From contig JANXCF010000001.1 in assembly GCA_025059995.1 (NCBI GenBank), positions 248,001 through 312,000 of the forward strand: a stretch of 64,000 nt of DNA, written 5' to 3'. This document shows positions 34,652 through 46,108 of the stretch, piece after piece. The first letter of the stretch is position 1; each line of letters starts with the position of its first letter. A program made the position numbers and the translations under genes. This DNA is from Leptospiraceae bacterium (GTDB lineage: Bacteria > Spirochaetota > Leptospiria > Leptospirales > Leptonemataceae). Below the pieces are notes generated by a model, which was given only the letters and a program-made list of their open reading frames with translations, did not search any database and was not told the DNA's origin.

Positions 34652-36723
34652 AAAAATTCAAGCTCATCTCTTCGTATAAACCTGCAGGAGATCAACCCAG
34701 GGCTATTCGAGAACTTGTTGAAGCTGCGAAATCTGGCAAAAATCAGTTGTGTCTAGTGGGAGTAACGGGCTCAGGAAAAACCTTCACAATGGCGGGTTTT
34801 ATAGAGGGCGTACAAAAACCTGTTTTGGTCCTCACCCACAATAAAACCTTAGCTGCTCAATTGTACAAAGAATTCAAAGAATTTTTTCCCGAGAATGCTG
34901 TTGAGTATTTTGTTTCTTACTATGATTACTATCAACCCGAAGCTTATGTTCCTACAACGGATCTATACATCGAAAAAGATGCGAGTATCAATGATGAGAT
35001 TGATCGTCTTCGTTTGAGAGCAACTTCAGCTGTATTGGAGCGAAGGGACGTGGTGATTGTGGCTTCAGTTTCTGCAATCTATGGTTTGGGTTCTCCAGAG
35101 GATTACAAAGAAAGCACCATCTTGTTGGATGTAGGACTCACGATAGATCGGGATGAGGTTTTAAAGAAACTCATCTTTATTCAATATGTTCGAAATGACG
35201 TTGAATTCGCAAGGGGAACTTTTCGGGTTCGTGGTGATACGGTTGAAGTCATCCCAGCATATCGTCAAGAGGCAGTTCGTATTGAATGGTTTGGCGACGA
35301 GATTGAATCTTTGAGCTTGATTGATCCTTTAACTGGCAAAATATTAGAAAAACTCAATCGCATCATCATTTATCCTGCAAAACACTTTATCACATCACCC
35401 CCAAGACTAAAAGAAGCCATCAAAGCCATAGAAGAAGAACTCAAAGAAAGAATAGAGTTTTTCAAAAGCCAAGGGAAGTTATTAGAAGCAGAGCGAATCC
35501 AAATGAGAACAAAATATGACTTAGAAATGCTCATGGAATTGGGTTATTGTAATGGGATTGAAAACTACTCAAGGCATCTATCGGGAAGAAAGCCAGGAGA
35601 ACCTCCAGCAACACTACTGGATTATTTTCCGGATGATTTTTGGGTGATCATTGATGAAAGTCACGTCACAATCCCACAGATTCGAGGAATGTACGAAGGA
35701 GATCGTTCACGAAAGCAAACCTTAGTTGATTTTGGATTTCGATTGCCTTCAGCTCTGGATAATCGTCCTTTGAACTTTCAAGAATTCGAAAAGAAAGCAA
35801 AAAACATTTTGTATGTTTCAGCAACACCAGCAGAGTATGAATTAAACAGAGCTCAAGTTGTAGTAGAACAATTAGTAAGACCAACGGGACTTTTGGATCC
35901 AATTGTTGAAGTGCGACCTACAAAAAATCAGATTGAAGATTTGATCATAGAAATCAAAAAACGAATCAAAAAAAATCAAAGAACCTTAGTAACAACTTTG
36001 ACCATCAAGATGGCAGAGGATTTGACAGATTACCTACGGGAGTTAGATATTTCTGTTGCTTATCTACATTCAGAGATTGATACCATAGAAAGAGTGGAAA
36101 TCATTCGAGATTTAAGAAAAGGAATTTATGATGTGGTAGTAGGAGTAAATTTACTCAGGGAAGGATTGGATATTCCTGAGGTTTCCCTCGTTGCCATTTT
36201 GGATGCTGACAAAGAAGGCTTTTTGCGAAATGCTCGTTCTTTGATCCAGACTATCGGAAGAGCTGCAAGAAATGTTGATGGTATGGCAATTCTTTATGCT
36301 GATAAAATCACACCCTCAATGAAATATGCGATTGAAGAAACTCAACGAAGAAGAAAAATCCAAGAAGAATTCAACCGACTTCATGGTATCACGCCAGAAA
36401 CCATCAAAAAGAGAATTGATGACATCTTACCAAGAGACATAGAGCTCCAAGAAATCGAAGAAGAAATAAAAACATACGAAGAATTAGAAAAAGAATTAGA
36501 ATTGTCAGGAATTTCGATTTCTCAGAAAATAGAAAAAATCAAAAAAGCCATGTTGGAAGCAGCAGAAAAATTGGACTTCGAGAAAGCCGCCCTTCTTCGG
36601 GACTGGATGTTGAGCTTAGAGGGAAAAGAAACTGCCAAACTAAAATTCATAGGAGAGCAAAAATTGCTTGAACTCAAATCTCCAAAAAGAAAAGCAATAG
36701 CAAAAAAAAAAGAGAATAAATGA
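34648..36723 (+). CDS. uvrB: Excinuclease ABC subunit B
   Basis: 691 residues, normal for UvrB. UvrB is the damage-verifying helicase subunit of nucleotide excision repair in the cytoplasm. Visible are Walker [11 protein letters not shown], the beta-hairpin region [46 protein letters not shown] and the C-terminal UVR motif ([21 protein letters not shown]). It starts inside the end of the ATPase gene (ATGA overlap) and its end overlaps the next lipoprotein gene by 4 bases. No other uvr gene is in the window. Confidence 0.97.
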   Translation: MKKFKLISSYKPAGDQPRAIRELVEAAKSGKNQLCLVGVTGSGKTFTMAGFIEGVQKPVLVLTHNKTLAAQLYKEFKEFFPENAVEYFVSYYDYYQPEAYVPTTDLYIEKDASINDEIDRLRLRATSAVLERRDVVIVASVSAIYGLGSPEDYKESTILLDVGLTIDRDEVLKKLIFIQYVRNDVEFARGTFRVRGDTVEVIPAYRQEAVRIEWFGDEIESLSLIDPLTGKILEKLNRIIIYPAKHFITSPPRLKEAIKAIEEELKERIEFFKSQGKLLEAERIQMRTKYDLEMLMELGYCNGIENYSRHLSGRKPGEPPATLLDYFPDDFWVIIDESHVTIPQIRGMYEGDRSRKQTLVDFGFRLPSALDNRPLNFQEFEKKAKNILYVSATPAEYELNRAQVVVEQLVRPTGLLDPIVEVRPTKNQIEDLIIEIKKRIKKNQRTLVTTLTIKMAEDLTDYLRELDISVAYLHSEIDTIERVEIIRDLRKGIYDVVVGVNLLREGLDIPEVSLVAILDADKEGFLRNARSLIQTIGRAARNVDGMAILYADKITPSMKYAIEETQRRRKIQEEFNRLHGITPETIKKRIDDILPRDIELQEIEEEIKTYEELEKELELSGISISQKIEKIKKAMLEAAEKLDFEKAALLRDWMLSLEGKETAKLKFIGEQKLLELKSPKRKAIAKKKENK

Positions 36724-37844
36724 AAAGAAAAATCATCTTTTTCTTGTTTGTTTTAGTCTTTAATACAGCATGCAGCTCTTTGTTTCAAAAACAACTCGAA
36801 GAAAAAAGTATAACACCACTTCTGATTCATCCCAACGAAAAGCGCTTCAAAAGCATGGTGCAACTTACTTTCTTTGGAAATAATGCTGAAGGGTATTTCA
36901 GTTTTGATGACTCAATGTTGGTATTTCAAAGTGATTGGAATTATCGAACCCAAACGCAGAGAGAGTGTGATCAAATCTATCGAATCGATATTTCGTCATT
37001 GGACTTTACGAAGAATAACACCTTTCAATATGAGTTAATTTCCACGGGTAAAGGTAGAACGACATGTTCTTATTTCTTAAAAGATAATCAAATCCTTTAT
37101 TCATCAACCCATGAAATTTTTCCTGAGTGTCCTAACCCAATCAGAACTTATCAAGGTAAATACGTCTGGCAACTTTTTGACTATGATATTTATCTTTTCA
37201 ATCCTAAAACGAAAGAACTAAAGAAATTCGTAGCTAACAAAGGTTATGATGCAGAAGCAACTGTTTCTCCAGATGGACGATATGTTGTTTATACTTCCAT
37301 GAAAAGTGGAGATTTAGAAATCTGGAGAAAAGATTTAATCACCGGTGAAGAAAAACAACTTACAAATGAGTTAGGCTATGATGGTGGTGCTTTCTTTTCG
37401 TATGACTCAAAAAAAATTGTATGGAGAGCTTCACGTCCCAAAACCAAAGAAGAGATTACCCTATACAAAGAATTGTTGTCTAAAAATCTGGTTCAACCAT
37501 CAGAACTGAATGTTTACGTAATGGACGCAGATGGAAAGAACAAAAAACAAGTCACGTTTCTTCCGGGAACTAACTGGTCTCCATTTTTCCATCCAAGTGA
37601 TCAGAAAATTTTATTTTCCTCAAACCATCATGTTTTGCAAAAGGGAGGGAGAACTTTCCATTTGTTCATGATTAATATAGATGGAACGAATTTAGAACAA
37701 GTTACCTTTGGAAATGAGTTTGAGTCTTTCCCCATGTTTTCATTCCATAAACACAAAGATCACTATTGGTTGGTATTCGCAAGCAATCGGAATGCAAAAA
37801 GACCAAGGGACACAAACCTATTTATAGCAGAGTGGGTGGACTAA
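36720..37844 (+). CDS. TolB-like beta-propeller lipoprotein
   Basis: 374 residues. A signal peptide ends in a lipobox (NTAC, Cys 18), so it is membrane-anchored. The body contains PD40/TolB-type propeller repeats such as [54 protein letters not shown] and [23 protein letters not shown]. It may bind other envelope proteins or sugars; the role is unknown. It overlaps uvrB by 4 bases but the two functions appear unrelated. It converges with the thioredoxin-like gene 13 bases away. Confidence 0.8.
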   Translation: MKRKIIFFLFVLVFNTACSSLFQKQLEEKSITPLLIHPNEKRFKSMVQLTFFGNNAEGYFSFDDSMLVFQSDWNYRTQTQRECDQIYRIDISSLDFTKNNTFQYELISTGKGRTTCSYFLKDNQILYSSTHEIFPECPNPIRTYQGKYVWQLFDYDIYLFNPKTKELKKFVANKGYDAEATVSPDGRYVVYTSMKSGDLEIWRKDLITGEEKQLTNELGYDGGAFFSYDSKKIVWRASRPKTKEEITLYKELLSKNLVQPSELNVYVMDADGKNKKQVTFLPGTNWSPFFHPSDQKILFSSNHHVLQKGGRTFHLFMINIDGTNLEQVTFGNEFESFPMFSFHKHKDHYWLVFASNRNAKRPRDTNLFIAEWVD

Positions 37845-37856
37845 CGAAAAGAAAAA

Positions 37857-38654
37857 TTAAAAAAGAAGTCGAGACAGTTTTTTTCTGTATTCATTCGAGA
37901 GGGGATGATTCTGTCCTAAAATATTAAAACAAGTCACCAAGTGATCTTTAAGTTCCATTTTTCGACTGAGGTTTTGTTCAATTAATTGGTAGAAAAACTC
38001 TAAGGTTTCCCTTTGTTGGTTTTCGTTTCCAAAAAGATGAATGAATTTATTTAAGTATTCCCAAAAATATTCTTGGTCTTCGTGTTTTTTTATATAATCC
38101 AATAGAGATGTTGCAGAGGAGGCATATTCAGCTTTTCGTTCTATCAAGTAGTTTAAGATTTTTTTGACCATATCAATATCTTTTTCTGCAATATATATGC
38201 TCATAGATTTCCATAGATGAAAAGAAACTTCTGTTCCATCAATTTTTTTCTCTATGATTTTTGATACAGCATTTTTGATTTTTTCTGGAACGTTTGATTG
38301 TAGTTCTTTTACGAAATAATCCCTTTCTTCGTTGGGAATATGTTTATCGAGAAATTTTCTAATAAGGGGCTCAGGAAGTGCTCCTGTAAATGAGTCAACT
38401 GCTTTTCCGTTTTTGAAGAGAACACAATGAGGAATACCAGTTACACGAAACTTCATTGCCAATTCGGGTTCATAATCAGTATTTACTTTGGCTAATTTCC
38501 ATTTTCCTTGGTATTCACGTTCTAATTTCTCTAATACAGGACTTAGGATTCTACACGGAGCACACCATTCTGCCCAAAAGTCGACTAAAACTGGAACTTG
38601 ATGAGAAGCTTCTATGACTTCTTTTTGAAAATCCTGGGCGGTTAATGATTTCAT
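37857..38654 (-). CDS. Thioredoxin-domain protein with helical C-terminal extension (CnoX-like)
   Basis: 265 residues. Residues 1-107 form a thioredoxin domain with the active site WCAPC (near 29-33) and the cis-proline in TGIPHC. The remaining 155 residues are helical, with TPR-like spacing (LIERKAEYASSATSLLDYI, LNKFIHLFG), the architecture of CnoX/YbbN, a holdase for unfolded and oxidised proteins. The intact CxxC suggests redox activity, unlike E. coli CnoX (SxxC). A promoter TTGACT-N17-TTATTT (complement near 38661-38689) ends close to the ATG. Confidence 0.82.
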   Translation of the reverse strand: MKSLTAQDFQKEVIEASHQVPVLVDFWAEWCAPCRILSPVLEKLEREYQGKWKLAKVNTDYEPELAMKFRVTGIPHCVLFKNGKAVDSFTGALPEPLIRKFLDKHIPNEERDYFVKELQSNVPEKIKNAVSKIIEKKIDGTEVSFHLWKSMSIYIAEKDIDMVKKILNYLIERKAEYASSATSLLDYIKKHEDQEYFWEYLNKFIHLFGNENQQRETLEFFYQLIEQNLSRKMELKDHLVTCFNILGQNHPLSNEYRKKLSRLLF

Positions 38655-38768
38655 ACATCCAAATAAGAAAAACCACTGTTTAAAGTCAATTTATTTTTTA
38701 ATATTGACTTGTTTTGAGATTATGAAAAACAATCGTAGGTTTTTTTAAATATTACGATAAATAGAGAA

Positions 38769-40772
38769 GTGAGGTATTTAAAATACATTCGCTATCGTTG
38801 GGAAATTGTTGTAATTATTTCTTTTTTCTTGGTTTTGGTTTTCCTTTCAGAGTGGTTATTTCATCGAAATCTTTTTGTTTTAGATTTTGAGCTTTTCTTT
38901 GGGTATCTTTTGCTTTCGTGGTCCTTTTCTTTGATTTTATTTTTTGTTTTGGATGGAATTTATTTTGTTTCTAAAGTTTTCTCAGCTGTCTCTTTGAGGT
39001 TAAAAGAACTGTGGAAATATTCGATACCCGCTATCCTCGCATTTCTTTTAGTAGTTTTTCCTTATTTTGACTGGGTTGTAATGGAAATTGGGTTTTTGGA
39101 TTTATTGAAAAGTCCTTCTTCTTTGATGGTTTTGATTTTCGTTTTGATTATTTCGTTTGTGGTCGTTTTAATTATCCCATTGTTTTATGGTCTTAATGGT
39201 GGTTTTGTTATCACAGCCAGCTTACTTTCTTATGGATTGTTGAAGTCATTGTATCTTCTTTTGTCGAAAACTTTTGTTTGGTGGGAATTTTATCTTTGGT
39301 TCTTTTATTTAACGTTTTTGTTTTATTTGTATTTACAGGCAAGAAGAAGAGTAGGACTTCAAATTTATTATGAGTCATATCATTATCCGTTTTGGTTTCT
39401 TTTGATTTTGATTTTTAATCTTATATTTCTTTTCTCTATAAAAGTTTATTATCAAGAATTTTTTTCTTATTTGCTGGTGCTACTTGGCTTGATATTGACT
39501 ACAGCTATCATAGGTTATGTTTTAGTAATAAATTTTGAATTCAAACGAGCAAAAAGAATCATCCTTTTGCCTTTTTTAATTTTTTTGTTTTTTCCCCTTT
39601 CTGTTTGGATGTTCACCTATTTCTATTTAAAGAACTCTGATTTTTTAAGAATGAAGCAAAAGCTTTTTTACGAAACAAGAGACATATTGTTTATCTATGG
39701 ATTGTATGGATTGCATTTTCTTTCAGATGAAGATCAAGATGGTGAAAATACCGTATTGGGGAATGATCTTAACAACTTCAATTTGTTTGAAAGAAGCGAA
39801 GGAAAGTATCAACCTAATCAGAATGAAACTCAAATCATAGTAAAAAACAACTTTCACTACTTTATAATCACAATCAATCTGCCAAAAAAACCGGTTCCAA
39901 ATAAAAATCTTTCAATTTCAATTTCTGAAAGAATCGATCACACCTTATTTGGTCTAATTTATAACCTTTCGTCTTTTGAAGTGTCACTTTATACAAAAGA
40001 TCAACTTTCAATCAAGCCTAAAAGTTTTTTTACTTTTTTCACAGAAAATTACTACAGGACTATATGCATAGGATTTGATGGAAAGCAAAATTATTTTCGC
40101 CCCAGAAACATTCCAAAATTGGATATTGGCTGTGAGGTCTTCCTCAGATATGAAGAAGAAAATCATCAAGGTTATGATTTGTTTAAAAAGTTTATAAATT
40201 TTTCTTATGAAAATTACCAAAGCTATAAAGCTCAAAAAAATGTAGTATGGATTCATTTTGATTTTTCTTCTTTAGCTGATAAAAATTTTCAGATCGAGAA
40301 AGAACAAATAATAAACATCCTCAATGAGGAGTTAATCCAAAAAGCAAGAGTCTATCCAAACTTTTCAAGGAATGTCTTTATATTGTATTTTTTCTACCAA
40401 TCAGAAATTCCAATGTATGAAATCGAGGTGATCCCTTTTTTAACTTCTCAACTTACTTTCTTACAAAATGATCCTGGTTTGTCTTATTATGGAAGTTTAT
40501 TTCGTTATGTGAATTTTATTGAAAATTTTAGTTTTTTTGGCTATGGAATGAATGTTTTTACCACACCTTTCTTCAAAAGAGAATTTGAATTCAAAGAACA
40601 TCAGACCCTCAACCACTTTGTTTTTATCGAACCAAATGACAGCTACTGGAATAACATTACCAAAATCTTTTTTAAGCCCAAATTACCTCCCATCACAATT
40701 ACACGAAGAGACGATAAGCTTTATTTCTATGATGGAAGGACTGGTTATCGAAAAACAATTGAATTACAATAG
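38769..40772 (+). CDS. Large membrane protein of unknown function
   Basis: 667 residues. The N-terminal 300 are extremely hydrophobic, with about seven or eight membrane segments (first near residues 10-30). The C-terminal 370 residues are soluble and largely beta-rich, with no recognised domain. Charges suggest that the soluble part follows a final helix ending near residue 290. It starts with GTG at 38769, supported by the continuous hydrophobic reading from the first codons. The end overlaps the tpiA end by 9 bases. Function unknown; membrane placement is certain. Confidence 0.7.
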   Translation: MRYLKYIRYRWEIVVIISFFLVLVFLSEWLFHRNLFVLDFELFFGYLLLSWSFSLILFFVLDGIYFVSKVFSAVSLRLKELWKYSIPAILAFLLVVFPYFDWVVMEIGFLDLLKSPSSLMVLIFVLIISFVVVLIIPLFYGLNGGFVITASLLSYGLLKSLYLLLSKTFVWWEFYLWFFYLTFLFYLYLQARRRVGLQIYYESYHYPFWFLLILIFNLIFLFSIKVYYQEFFSYLLVLLGLILTTAIIGYVLVINFEFKRAKRIILLPFLIFLFFPLSVWMFTYFYLKNSDFLRMKQKLFYETRDILFIYGLYGLHFLSDEDQDGENTVLGNDLNNFNLFERSEGKYQPNQNETQIIVKNNFHYFIITINLPKKPVPNKNLSISISERIDHTLFGLIYNLSSFEVSLYTKDQLSIKPKSFFTFFTENYYRTICIGFDGKQNYFRPRNIPKLDIGCEVFLRYEEENHQGYDLFKKFINFSYENYQSYKAQKNVVWIHFDFSSLADKNFQIEKEQIINILNEELIQKARVYPNFSRNVFILYFFYQSEIPMYEIEVIPFLTSQLTFLQNDPGLSYYGSLFRYVNFIENFSFFGYGMNVFTTPFFKREFEFKEHQTLNHFVFIEPNDSYWNNITKIFFKPKLPPITITRRDDKLYFYDGRTGYRKTIELQ

Positions 40773-41525
40773 TTCTTCGTATGCTAAGATAAGTTTGTGA
40801 TAAGAGTCTACTTTTAGCGAAGCTCCTCCAATCAAGCCTCCATCAATATCGGGTTGGGAAAAGATTTCTTTTGCGTTCTCAGGTTTTAAACTTCCCCCAT
40901 AAAGGATTCTCATTTTCTCTGCTTTATCTTGACCATATAGTTTTTTTATAATCTCACGAATAAAACTCTGCATTTCTTGGGCTTGTTCGGGTGTGGCGTT
41001 TCTTCCCGTTCCGATTGCCCATACAGGTTCGTAAGCAATCACTGTTTCTTTTATGTCTTTGATGTTTTCAAATGCTTTGATAACTTGCCTTTCTACAACC
41101 ATCATGTGTTGGTTTTCATCACGTTCTTTTAGGGTTTCTCCCACACAAACAATCGGGGTTAAATTGTGTTCAAGAGCTTTTCGAATTTTCTTGTTTACGG
41201 TTTCATCAGTTTCATAGAAATAGGTTCTTTGTTCTGAGTGTCCAATGATTACGTAATCACATCCTGAGTCTTTGATCATTTTTGCCGAGACTTTTCCTGT
41301 GTAAGCTCCTTCTTCTTCCCAGTGCAGATCTTGTGCACCAATCTTGATTTGAGGTGTTGTAAACATGTTCAACATAAGTAATGAGGTATAAGGAGCACAA
41401 ATGAGAACTTCTGATTTTGTAGGCTTCAAAATAGATTGTAATTCCAACAAAAATTGAAGGGATTCTTTAGGAGTTTTATACATCTTCCAATTCGCAGCAA
41501 TTAAAGGGATTCTTGTTTTTCTCAT
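40764..41525 (-). CDS. tpiA: Triosephosphate isomerase
   Basis: 253 residues. It interconverts dihydroxyacetone phosphate and glyceraldehyde 3-phosphate in glycolysis. The barrel motifs are complete: AANWKMYK (the catalytic lysine), GHSEQRTYF (histidine), AYEPVWAIGTG (the catalytic glutamate and loop 6) and GGSLKPENA with DGGLIGGASL. The start matches the family. It stands alone, leftward, with 200 bases of AT-rich sequence to purL, and its end overlaps the membrane protein gene on the other strand by 9 bases. Confidence 0.96.
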   Translation of the reverse strand: MRKTRIPLIAANWKMYKTPKESLQFLLELQSILKPTKSEVLICAPYTSLLMLNMFTTPQIKIGAQDLHWEEEGAYTGKVSAKMIKDSGCDYVIIGHSEQRTYFYETDETVNKKIRKALEHNLTPIVCVGETLKERDENQHMMVVERQVIKAFENIKDIKETVIAYEPVWAIGTGRNATPEQAQEMQSFIREIIKKLYGQDKAEKMRILYGGSLKPENAKEIFSQPDIDGGLIGGASLKVDSYHKLILAYEELL

Positions 41526-41724
41526 AAATTGCAGTTTTCCACATCAAAACAAAAAGTAAAGTAGTTTAAATGATTTTAAATACATACGACGTAAAGCACA
41601 TTAGCAAATTCTTTGATCGATTTCTCAAGCATAAAAAAGTAAAAAAATTTTACAAAAAAATTTAATAAAATCAGAATGCTAAATCATTAGAAAAAAGTTT
41701 ATTCTGATTGATGATTATAAAAAG

Positions 41725-44079
41725 TTAATAGTGATAAAAGACTGATTGTAAGGGTTTTTCGAAAGAATCAATCGATTTTTGAATCTCTGCTTTAAAAACT
41801 CCAAAGTCAATCATTTGTAGGTTTGGATTAACTTCTCCCAACCTCCAATAGGGTAAATCCAAGTTATTTAATAATTCTTGGATATGTTTTTCATTAGCTC
41901 TCTTGAGGCTAATGATGATTGAAGCACTGGTTTCTCCGAAAAAGATTTTATCCCAACGTTTAAAAATTTTATAAAATTCATTTAATACTTCTACATCAAG
42001 AAGAAATGGAGTAAAAGATTGACTCCAACTATGGTAAGCCATTCGGAATAAAATCACGGAAAGCCCTCCTAAAGAAAGATCCCCTGCGGATAAGATCCAT
42101 TCCTTCTTGAAACAATACAAAAGAAATTCAATCAACTTTTTTTCGATTTCTGGATATGCATCGGGGATTTTTCCGGTGATTTGATTTTTCATTAGATATA
42201 AATACTCAGAACCTCCAAAAGTGGGCTCAAACTTACCAACGAGATAGATCACCTGATCACCTTCTTTTCGAAAAAAAGGCTGAATAGCTTTAGAAACATC
42301 CTCCATGATTCCCACCATCCCAATCGTCGGCGTGGGTAGAATCACCCCTTCATCACTTTCGTTATAAAAAGAAACATTGCCCCCTGTAACAGGAATGTTT
42401 AAAACCCTACATGCATCCCCCATACCTTTCACACTTTGCTCAAACATGTAGTAATTTTCGGGTTTGTAGGGATTGCCAAAATTCAGATTGTTGGTAATCC
42501 CAATGGGTTCTGCACCCAACACAGCAACGTTTCTTGCAGATTCGAAAACAGCCAGTTGTGCTCCAACGTAAGGATTTAAGTAAACATAGCGAGGATTGCA
42601 ATCAACACTTACGGCAATTCCCTTTCGAGAAATTCTCTCTTTTTCTTCTTTCGAAAGTTTTATTGACTTAATATAAGATTCATTCTCCAATTCCAAATCT
42701 TCTATGAGATTTGCTGGGATTCTGATTAAACCACCTTGACCACCAGGACCTTGCACGCGAACAAGCCCCACTTCTTGATCATACTGATCATATACAGGTC
42801 TTTTCGAAGCAACATTGGGTGTTTTTAAGATTTTATAAAAAATTTCAACTAATTCTTTCTCGTCAGGAATAGTGAGTTCCTTTTCGTTCCATGTGAGGGC
42901 TTCTTCGATATGTGGTGGTTTTTGCGTATCTCTTTTGTATTTCGGAGCTTCGGTGGATAATGCATGAACGGGAATATCAGCATAGAGTTTGTTTTGGAAA
43001 AACACTCGAAGTCTTTTTGTATCGGTGACAACTCCTATTTCTTCGGAATGAAGACCCCACTTATCGAAAATCTTTTTTACTATGTCTTTTTTATCTTTAT
43101 CCACAATCACAAGCATTCGTTCTTGCGATTCTGAGAGCATGATTTCATAAGGAATCATGCCTTTTTCTCGAAGAGGAACTTTGTCTAAAAATAAATCGAT
43201 TCCCACGTTTCCTTTTGCAGCCATTTCTGAACTACTTGATGATAATCCCGCAGCTCCCATGTCCTGAATGCCAATCACCGCACCACTACGTATCGCTTCT
43301 AACGTTGCTTCCATGAGGAGTTTTTCTTTAAAGGGATCACCAACTTGAACAGCACTTCTTTGGGTTTGTGTTTTTTCGTTAAGTTCTTGGGAGGCAAAAC
43401 TTGCACCATGAATGCCATCTCGACCAGTGTCAGCTCCCACGTAAAAAACAGGATTTCCAATGCCAGAAGCTCTAGCTTTTGCTAGTTGGTGTTTGAAGGC
43501 AACTCCCACCGTCATGGCATTCACTAAGCAGTTTTTCGTGTAAGATGGATCGAAAAAAACTTCTCCACCAGCAACGGCAACCCCTAAGCAATTTCCATAA
43601 AAAGCAATCCCTTCAACAGCTCTTCGAAATAAGTATTGATTTTTGGGTTGTTCAGGAGGACCAAAACGTAAAGAATTTAACGAACAAAGTGGTCTTGCCC
43701 CCATAGTAAAGACATCCCGCATGATACCTCCCACACCCGTTGCCGCGCCTTGGAAAGGTTCTACTGCCGTTGGATGATTGTGGGATTCGATTTTGAAAAC
43801 TACAACTAAATTATCTCCAATATCTAGGGCTCCGGCATTTTCTTCTCCGGCTTTTGCGACAGTTCTGGCAGACTCTTTGGGTAGTTCTTTCAGAACTAAA
43901 ATTGAGTTTTTATAACTACAATGTTCGGACCACATTCCAGAAAAAATCCCTAACTCTGTAAAAGTGGGGTTTCTACCTAAGAGCTTTTTTATTTCCTTGA
44001 ACTCTTCTTCCGTGAGATTGTGTGCTAAAGCATCCGAAACTTCCACTTCTTTTTCAGAGAAGAGTTGGTGGTTATTCAT
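41725..44079 (-). CDS. purL: Phosphoribosylformylglycinamidine synthase, PurL subunit
   Basis: 784 residues, so the small-type PurL that works with PurS and PurQ. It makes FGAM from FGAR in purine synthesis. Visible motifs: GIFSGMWSEHCSYKNS, VFKIESHNHPTAVEPFQGAATGVGGI, GQFD-like QDMGAAGLSSSSSEMAAKG and GGNVSFYNE. Neither purS nor purQ is nearby. The gene immediately precedes (in transcription follows) the chemotaxis receptor gene, with 3 bases between them, so they may share a transcript. The ATG is in the expected position. Confidence 0.96.
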   Translation of the reverse strand: MNNHQLFSEKEVEVSDALAHNLTEEEFKEIKKLLGRNPTFTELGIFSGMWSEHCSYKNSILVLKELPKESARTVAKAGEENAGALDIGDNLVVVFKIESHNHPTAVEPFQGAATGVGGIMRDVFTMGARPLCSLNSLRFGPPEQPKNQYLFRRAVEGIAFYGNCLGVAVAGGEVFFDPSYTKNCLVNAMTVGVAFKHQLAKARASGIGNPVFYVGADTGRDGIHGASFASQELNEKTQTQRSAVQVGDPFKEKLLMEATLEAIRSGAVIGIQDMGAAGLSSSSSEMAAKGNVGIDLFLDKVPLREKGMIPYEIMLSESQERMLVIVDKDKKDIVKKIFDKWGLHSEEIGVVTDTKRLRVFFQNKLYADIPVHALSTEAPKYKRDTQKPPHIEEALTWNEKELTIPDEKELVEIFYKILKTPNVASKRPVYDQYDQEVGLVRVQGPGGQGGLIRIPANLIEDLELENESYIKSIKLSKEEKERISRKGIAVSVDCNPRYVYLNPYVGAQLAVFESARNVAVLGAEPIGITNNLNFGNPYKPENYYMFEQSVKGMGDACRVLNIPVTGGNVSFYNESDEGVILPTPTIGMVGIMEDVSKAIQPFFRKEGDQVIYLVGKFEPTFGGSEYLYLMKNQITGKIPDAYPEIEKKLIEFLLYCFKKEWILSAGDLSLGGLSVILFRMAYHSWSQSFTPFLLDVEVLNEFYKIFKRWDKIFFGETSASIIISLKRANEKHIQELLNNLDLPYWRLGEVNPNLQMIDFGVFKAEIQKSIDSFEKPLQSVFYHY

Positions 44080-44082
44080 ACA

Positions 44083-45720
44083 CTACCTTTGTTGATTATT
44101 CATTACGAAGTTTTTCAAATTTTCAGATAAATTTTTTAGGCTATGGATTTGGTCATTTAAATTTATGAACTTTTGCACGATCTTTTGGATGGATTTTTCC
44201 ATAACAGATAAAGTTTTGGTGATTTCTTCTACACCTCGATTTTGTTCTTTTGAAAAGCTTTCGATTTCTTTGCCTACTTTGTAGATTTCATCAAGATATT
44301 GGATGAATTTATGATTGATTTGAATTTGATTTTGGATGTGGTTTTTGAGCTGTTCGAAAAACCGAATAGTAGTTTGTAAATTTTGGTTTTGAATGTCAAT
44401 AAGGTTGGTGGTGATGTTGACGCTGTTTTCCCCAACGAGGAGATTTTGGGAACTTTCCTTGATGATTTTGCTTATATTTTTGGCGTTTTCCATGCTGTTT
44501 TCTGCGAGTTTGTTGACTTCTTGAGCCACGATAGCAAAGCCTTTCCCATGTTCACCAGCTCTTGCGGCTTCAATTGAGGCATTGAGAGAAAGGAGATTGG
44601 TTCTGTCGGCGATTTCTTTCATGATAGTGTTGACTTCATTTACTTTTTGAAAGGAGTTTTTGAGAGTATCCATGATTCTTTTTAAATTTTCAGAAGCAGT
44701 TTTGGATTCTGATGACTTTTCTTTGGCTTTGAGGATTTCTTGGTAGAGTTCGAGGGAGCTTTTATTAACTTCAGAAAGAACCTTTTCGAGAGATGAGGTA
44801 TGAGATTTTAGTTCTTCAATCATTCGGTATTGGTAGGAGATCATTTCTGTGGTTTTAATGGAGGTTTGAGATAATTCTTCCATAGTAGCAGAAATTTGTT
44901 GGATGGAAGCACTTTGATCTTGGATTTCCTTCATGAACTTATTGGAGAAACTTGCAATAAAGTCAATATACTCGCCCATAGCTGTTGAGTCAGAAGTAAT
45001 TTTCTGATTAGTTTCCTCAATCTGTTTCATCTTTGAATTAAGCATAGTTTGGTTGTAAATCAACGATTGAAATAAGTTTTTAAACAAACTTGAAAAGCTT
45101 GTAAAAATGATAGTAAAAATTATATAAAATGCAATCAATAAAATGGGTAGAACCCAAGCGACAAATCCTGGTTGAGATGCAAGTTGATTATCTTTTGTAA
45201 AAGTAACTCCTGCATAAAAGTTAGTAAGACCAAACAAAACAGCTTCAAAAAATGAGGTTACTGAACCGACAAGGTATGATTGAGTCTTATTTGAAGAATA
45301 TAAACTACCAAAAAAAATATAAAGAATAGGTATTGTGTGGAGTATAGGAGTTTTCCAAAAGTCAGCAGCCTCAATATTATTTTCCAAAACTATTATGGAA
45401 TAAACAATGAAAGTTAGAACAATGTCTATTAGGGTGATAAGATAATTCATTTGGTTTATCGTAGTATATCTTTTGTTAAATTTTTGATTTTTTATTATTT
45501 TAGAGTAAACGAAATTCGTAGCTAACATGATTCCTGCAACAGTATAATATGCAATAGCATGATTTATTGGTATTGATTGAAAACTGATTGTTATGCCTAT
45601 GATATAGAAAGAAGAAATCAAGTATCGAAAGTTGATTAGAAAGTAAGTAAATTTCGACATGACTTCATCATAATTGTTAAATAAATTATTCTCACGTGTG
45701 GTTGTTTTTATTTCCTGCAT
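44083..45720 (-). CDS. Methyl-accepting chemotaxis-type receptor with multi-pass N-terminus
   Basis: About 545 residues from ATG 45720, which has the AAAGGTG ribosome-binding site; a TTG at 45765 is less likely. The N-terminal 200 residues hold about six membrane helices and no periplasmic sensor domain. The signalling hairpin is clear ([36 protein letters not shown]). No HAMP domain is evident. The receptor probably senses through its membrane segments or a small bound ligand. It is 3 bases upstream of purL. Function as chemoreceptor is likely; ligand unknown. Confidence 0.85.
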   Translation of the reverse strand: MQEIKTTTRENNLFNNYDEVMSKFTYFLINFRYLISSFYIIGITISFQSIPINHAIAYYTVAGIMLATNFVYSKIIKNQKFNKRYTTINQMNYLITLIDIVLTFIVYSIIVLENNIEAADFWKTPILHTIPILYIFFGSLYSSNKTQSYLVGSVTSFFEAVLFGLTNFYAGVTFTKDNQLASQPGFVAWVLPILLIAFYIIFTIIFTSFSSLFKNLFQSLIYNQTMLNSKMKQIEETNQKITSDSTAMGEYIDFIASFSNKFMKEIQDQSASIQQISATMEELSQTSIKTTEMISYQYRMIEELKSHTSSLEKVLSEVNKSSLELYQEILKAKEKSSESKTASENLKRIMDTLKNSFQKVNEVNTIMKEIADRTNLLSLNASIEAARAGEHGKGFAIVAQEVNKLAENSMENAKNISKIIKESSQNLLVGENSVNITTNLIDIQNQNLQTTIRFFEQLKNHIQNQIQINHKFIQYLDEIYKVGKEIESFSKEQNRGVEEITKTLSVMEKSIQKIVQKFINLNDQIHSLKNLSENLKNFVMNNQQR

Positions 45721-45897
45721 GTCTATCACCTTTCGTATAGAGTATTCTTTGTCAAGTATTGCCAAGTAAAATCATAAATTTCTTCTTAAGGGGATATGTT
45801 GTTTTTATTTATTAGCTTGCTATTATAAAACTCTTCTTGATAGTTGAATATACTTCGAGTATAGTTAGAAAAAATTTTTCTCATCAAATTTTGATAC

Positions 45898-46086
45898 CTA
45901 GTTTTTATCTGAGATAAAAACATCTTTGTAAAAAATGATTATTTGTTGAGATTGCAACAATATAATATAATAATATAAATGTAGCATATATCGAAATTTC
46001 AAAAATCTTCGAATGAATTTGAACTTTAATGTTTCTGAAAGGGAGTCTTCATTAAGTTTGCTTTCTAAGTGATTTTGATTGTTCAT
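45898..46086 (-). CDS. Small protein of unknown function with strong ribosome-binding site
   Basis: 62 residues from ATG 46086, which is preceded by AAGGAG at a good distance (complement of 46094-46099). A promoter TTGTCA-N17-TACATT (complement of 46109-46137) points at it. The N-terminal 20 residues are polar (NNQNHLESKLNEDSLSE); then comes KFKFIRRFLKFRYMLHLYYYIILL, basic and then hydrophobic, so it may associate with the membrane. Could also be the surviving front of a longer gene. No family recognised. Confidence 0.5.
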   Translation of the reverse strand: MNNQNHLESKLNEDSLSETLKFKFIRRFLKFRYMLHLYYYIILLQSQQIIIFYKDVFISDKN

Positions 46087-46108
46087 TTTTATTCTCCTTC
46101 TTAAGGAA

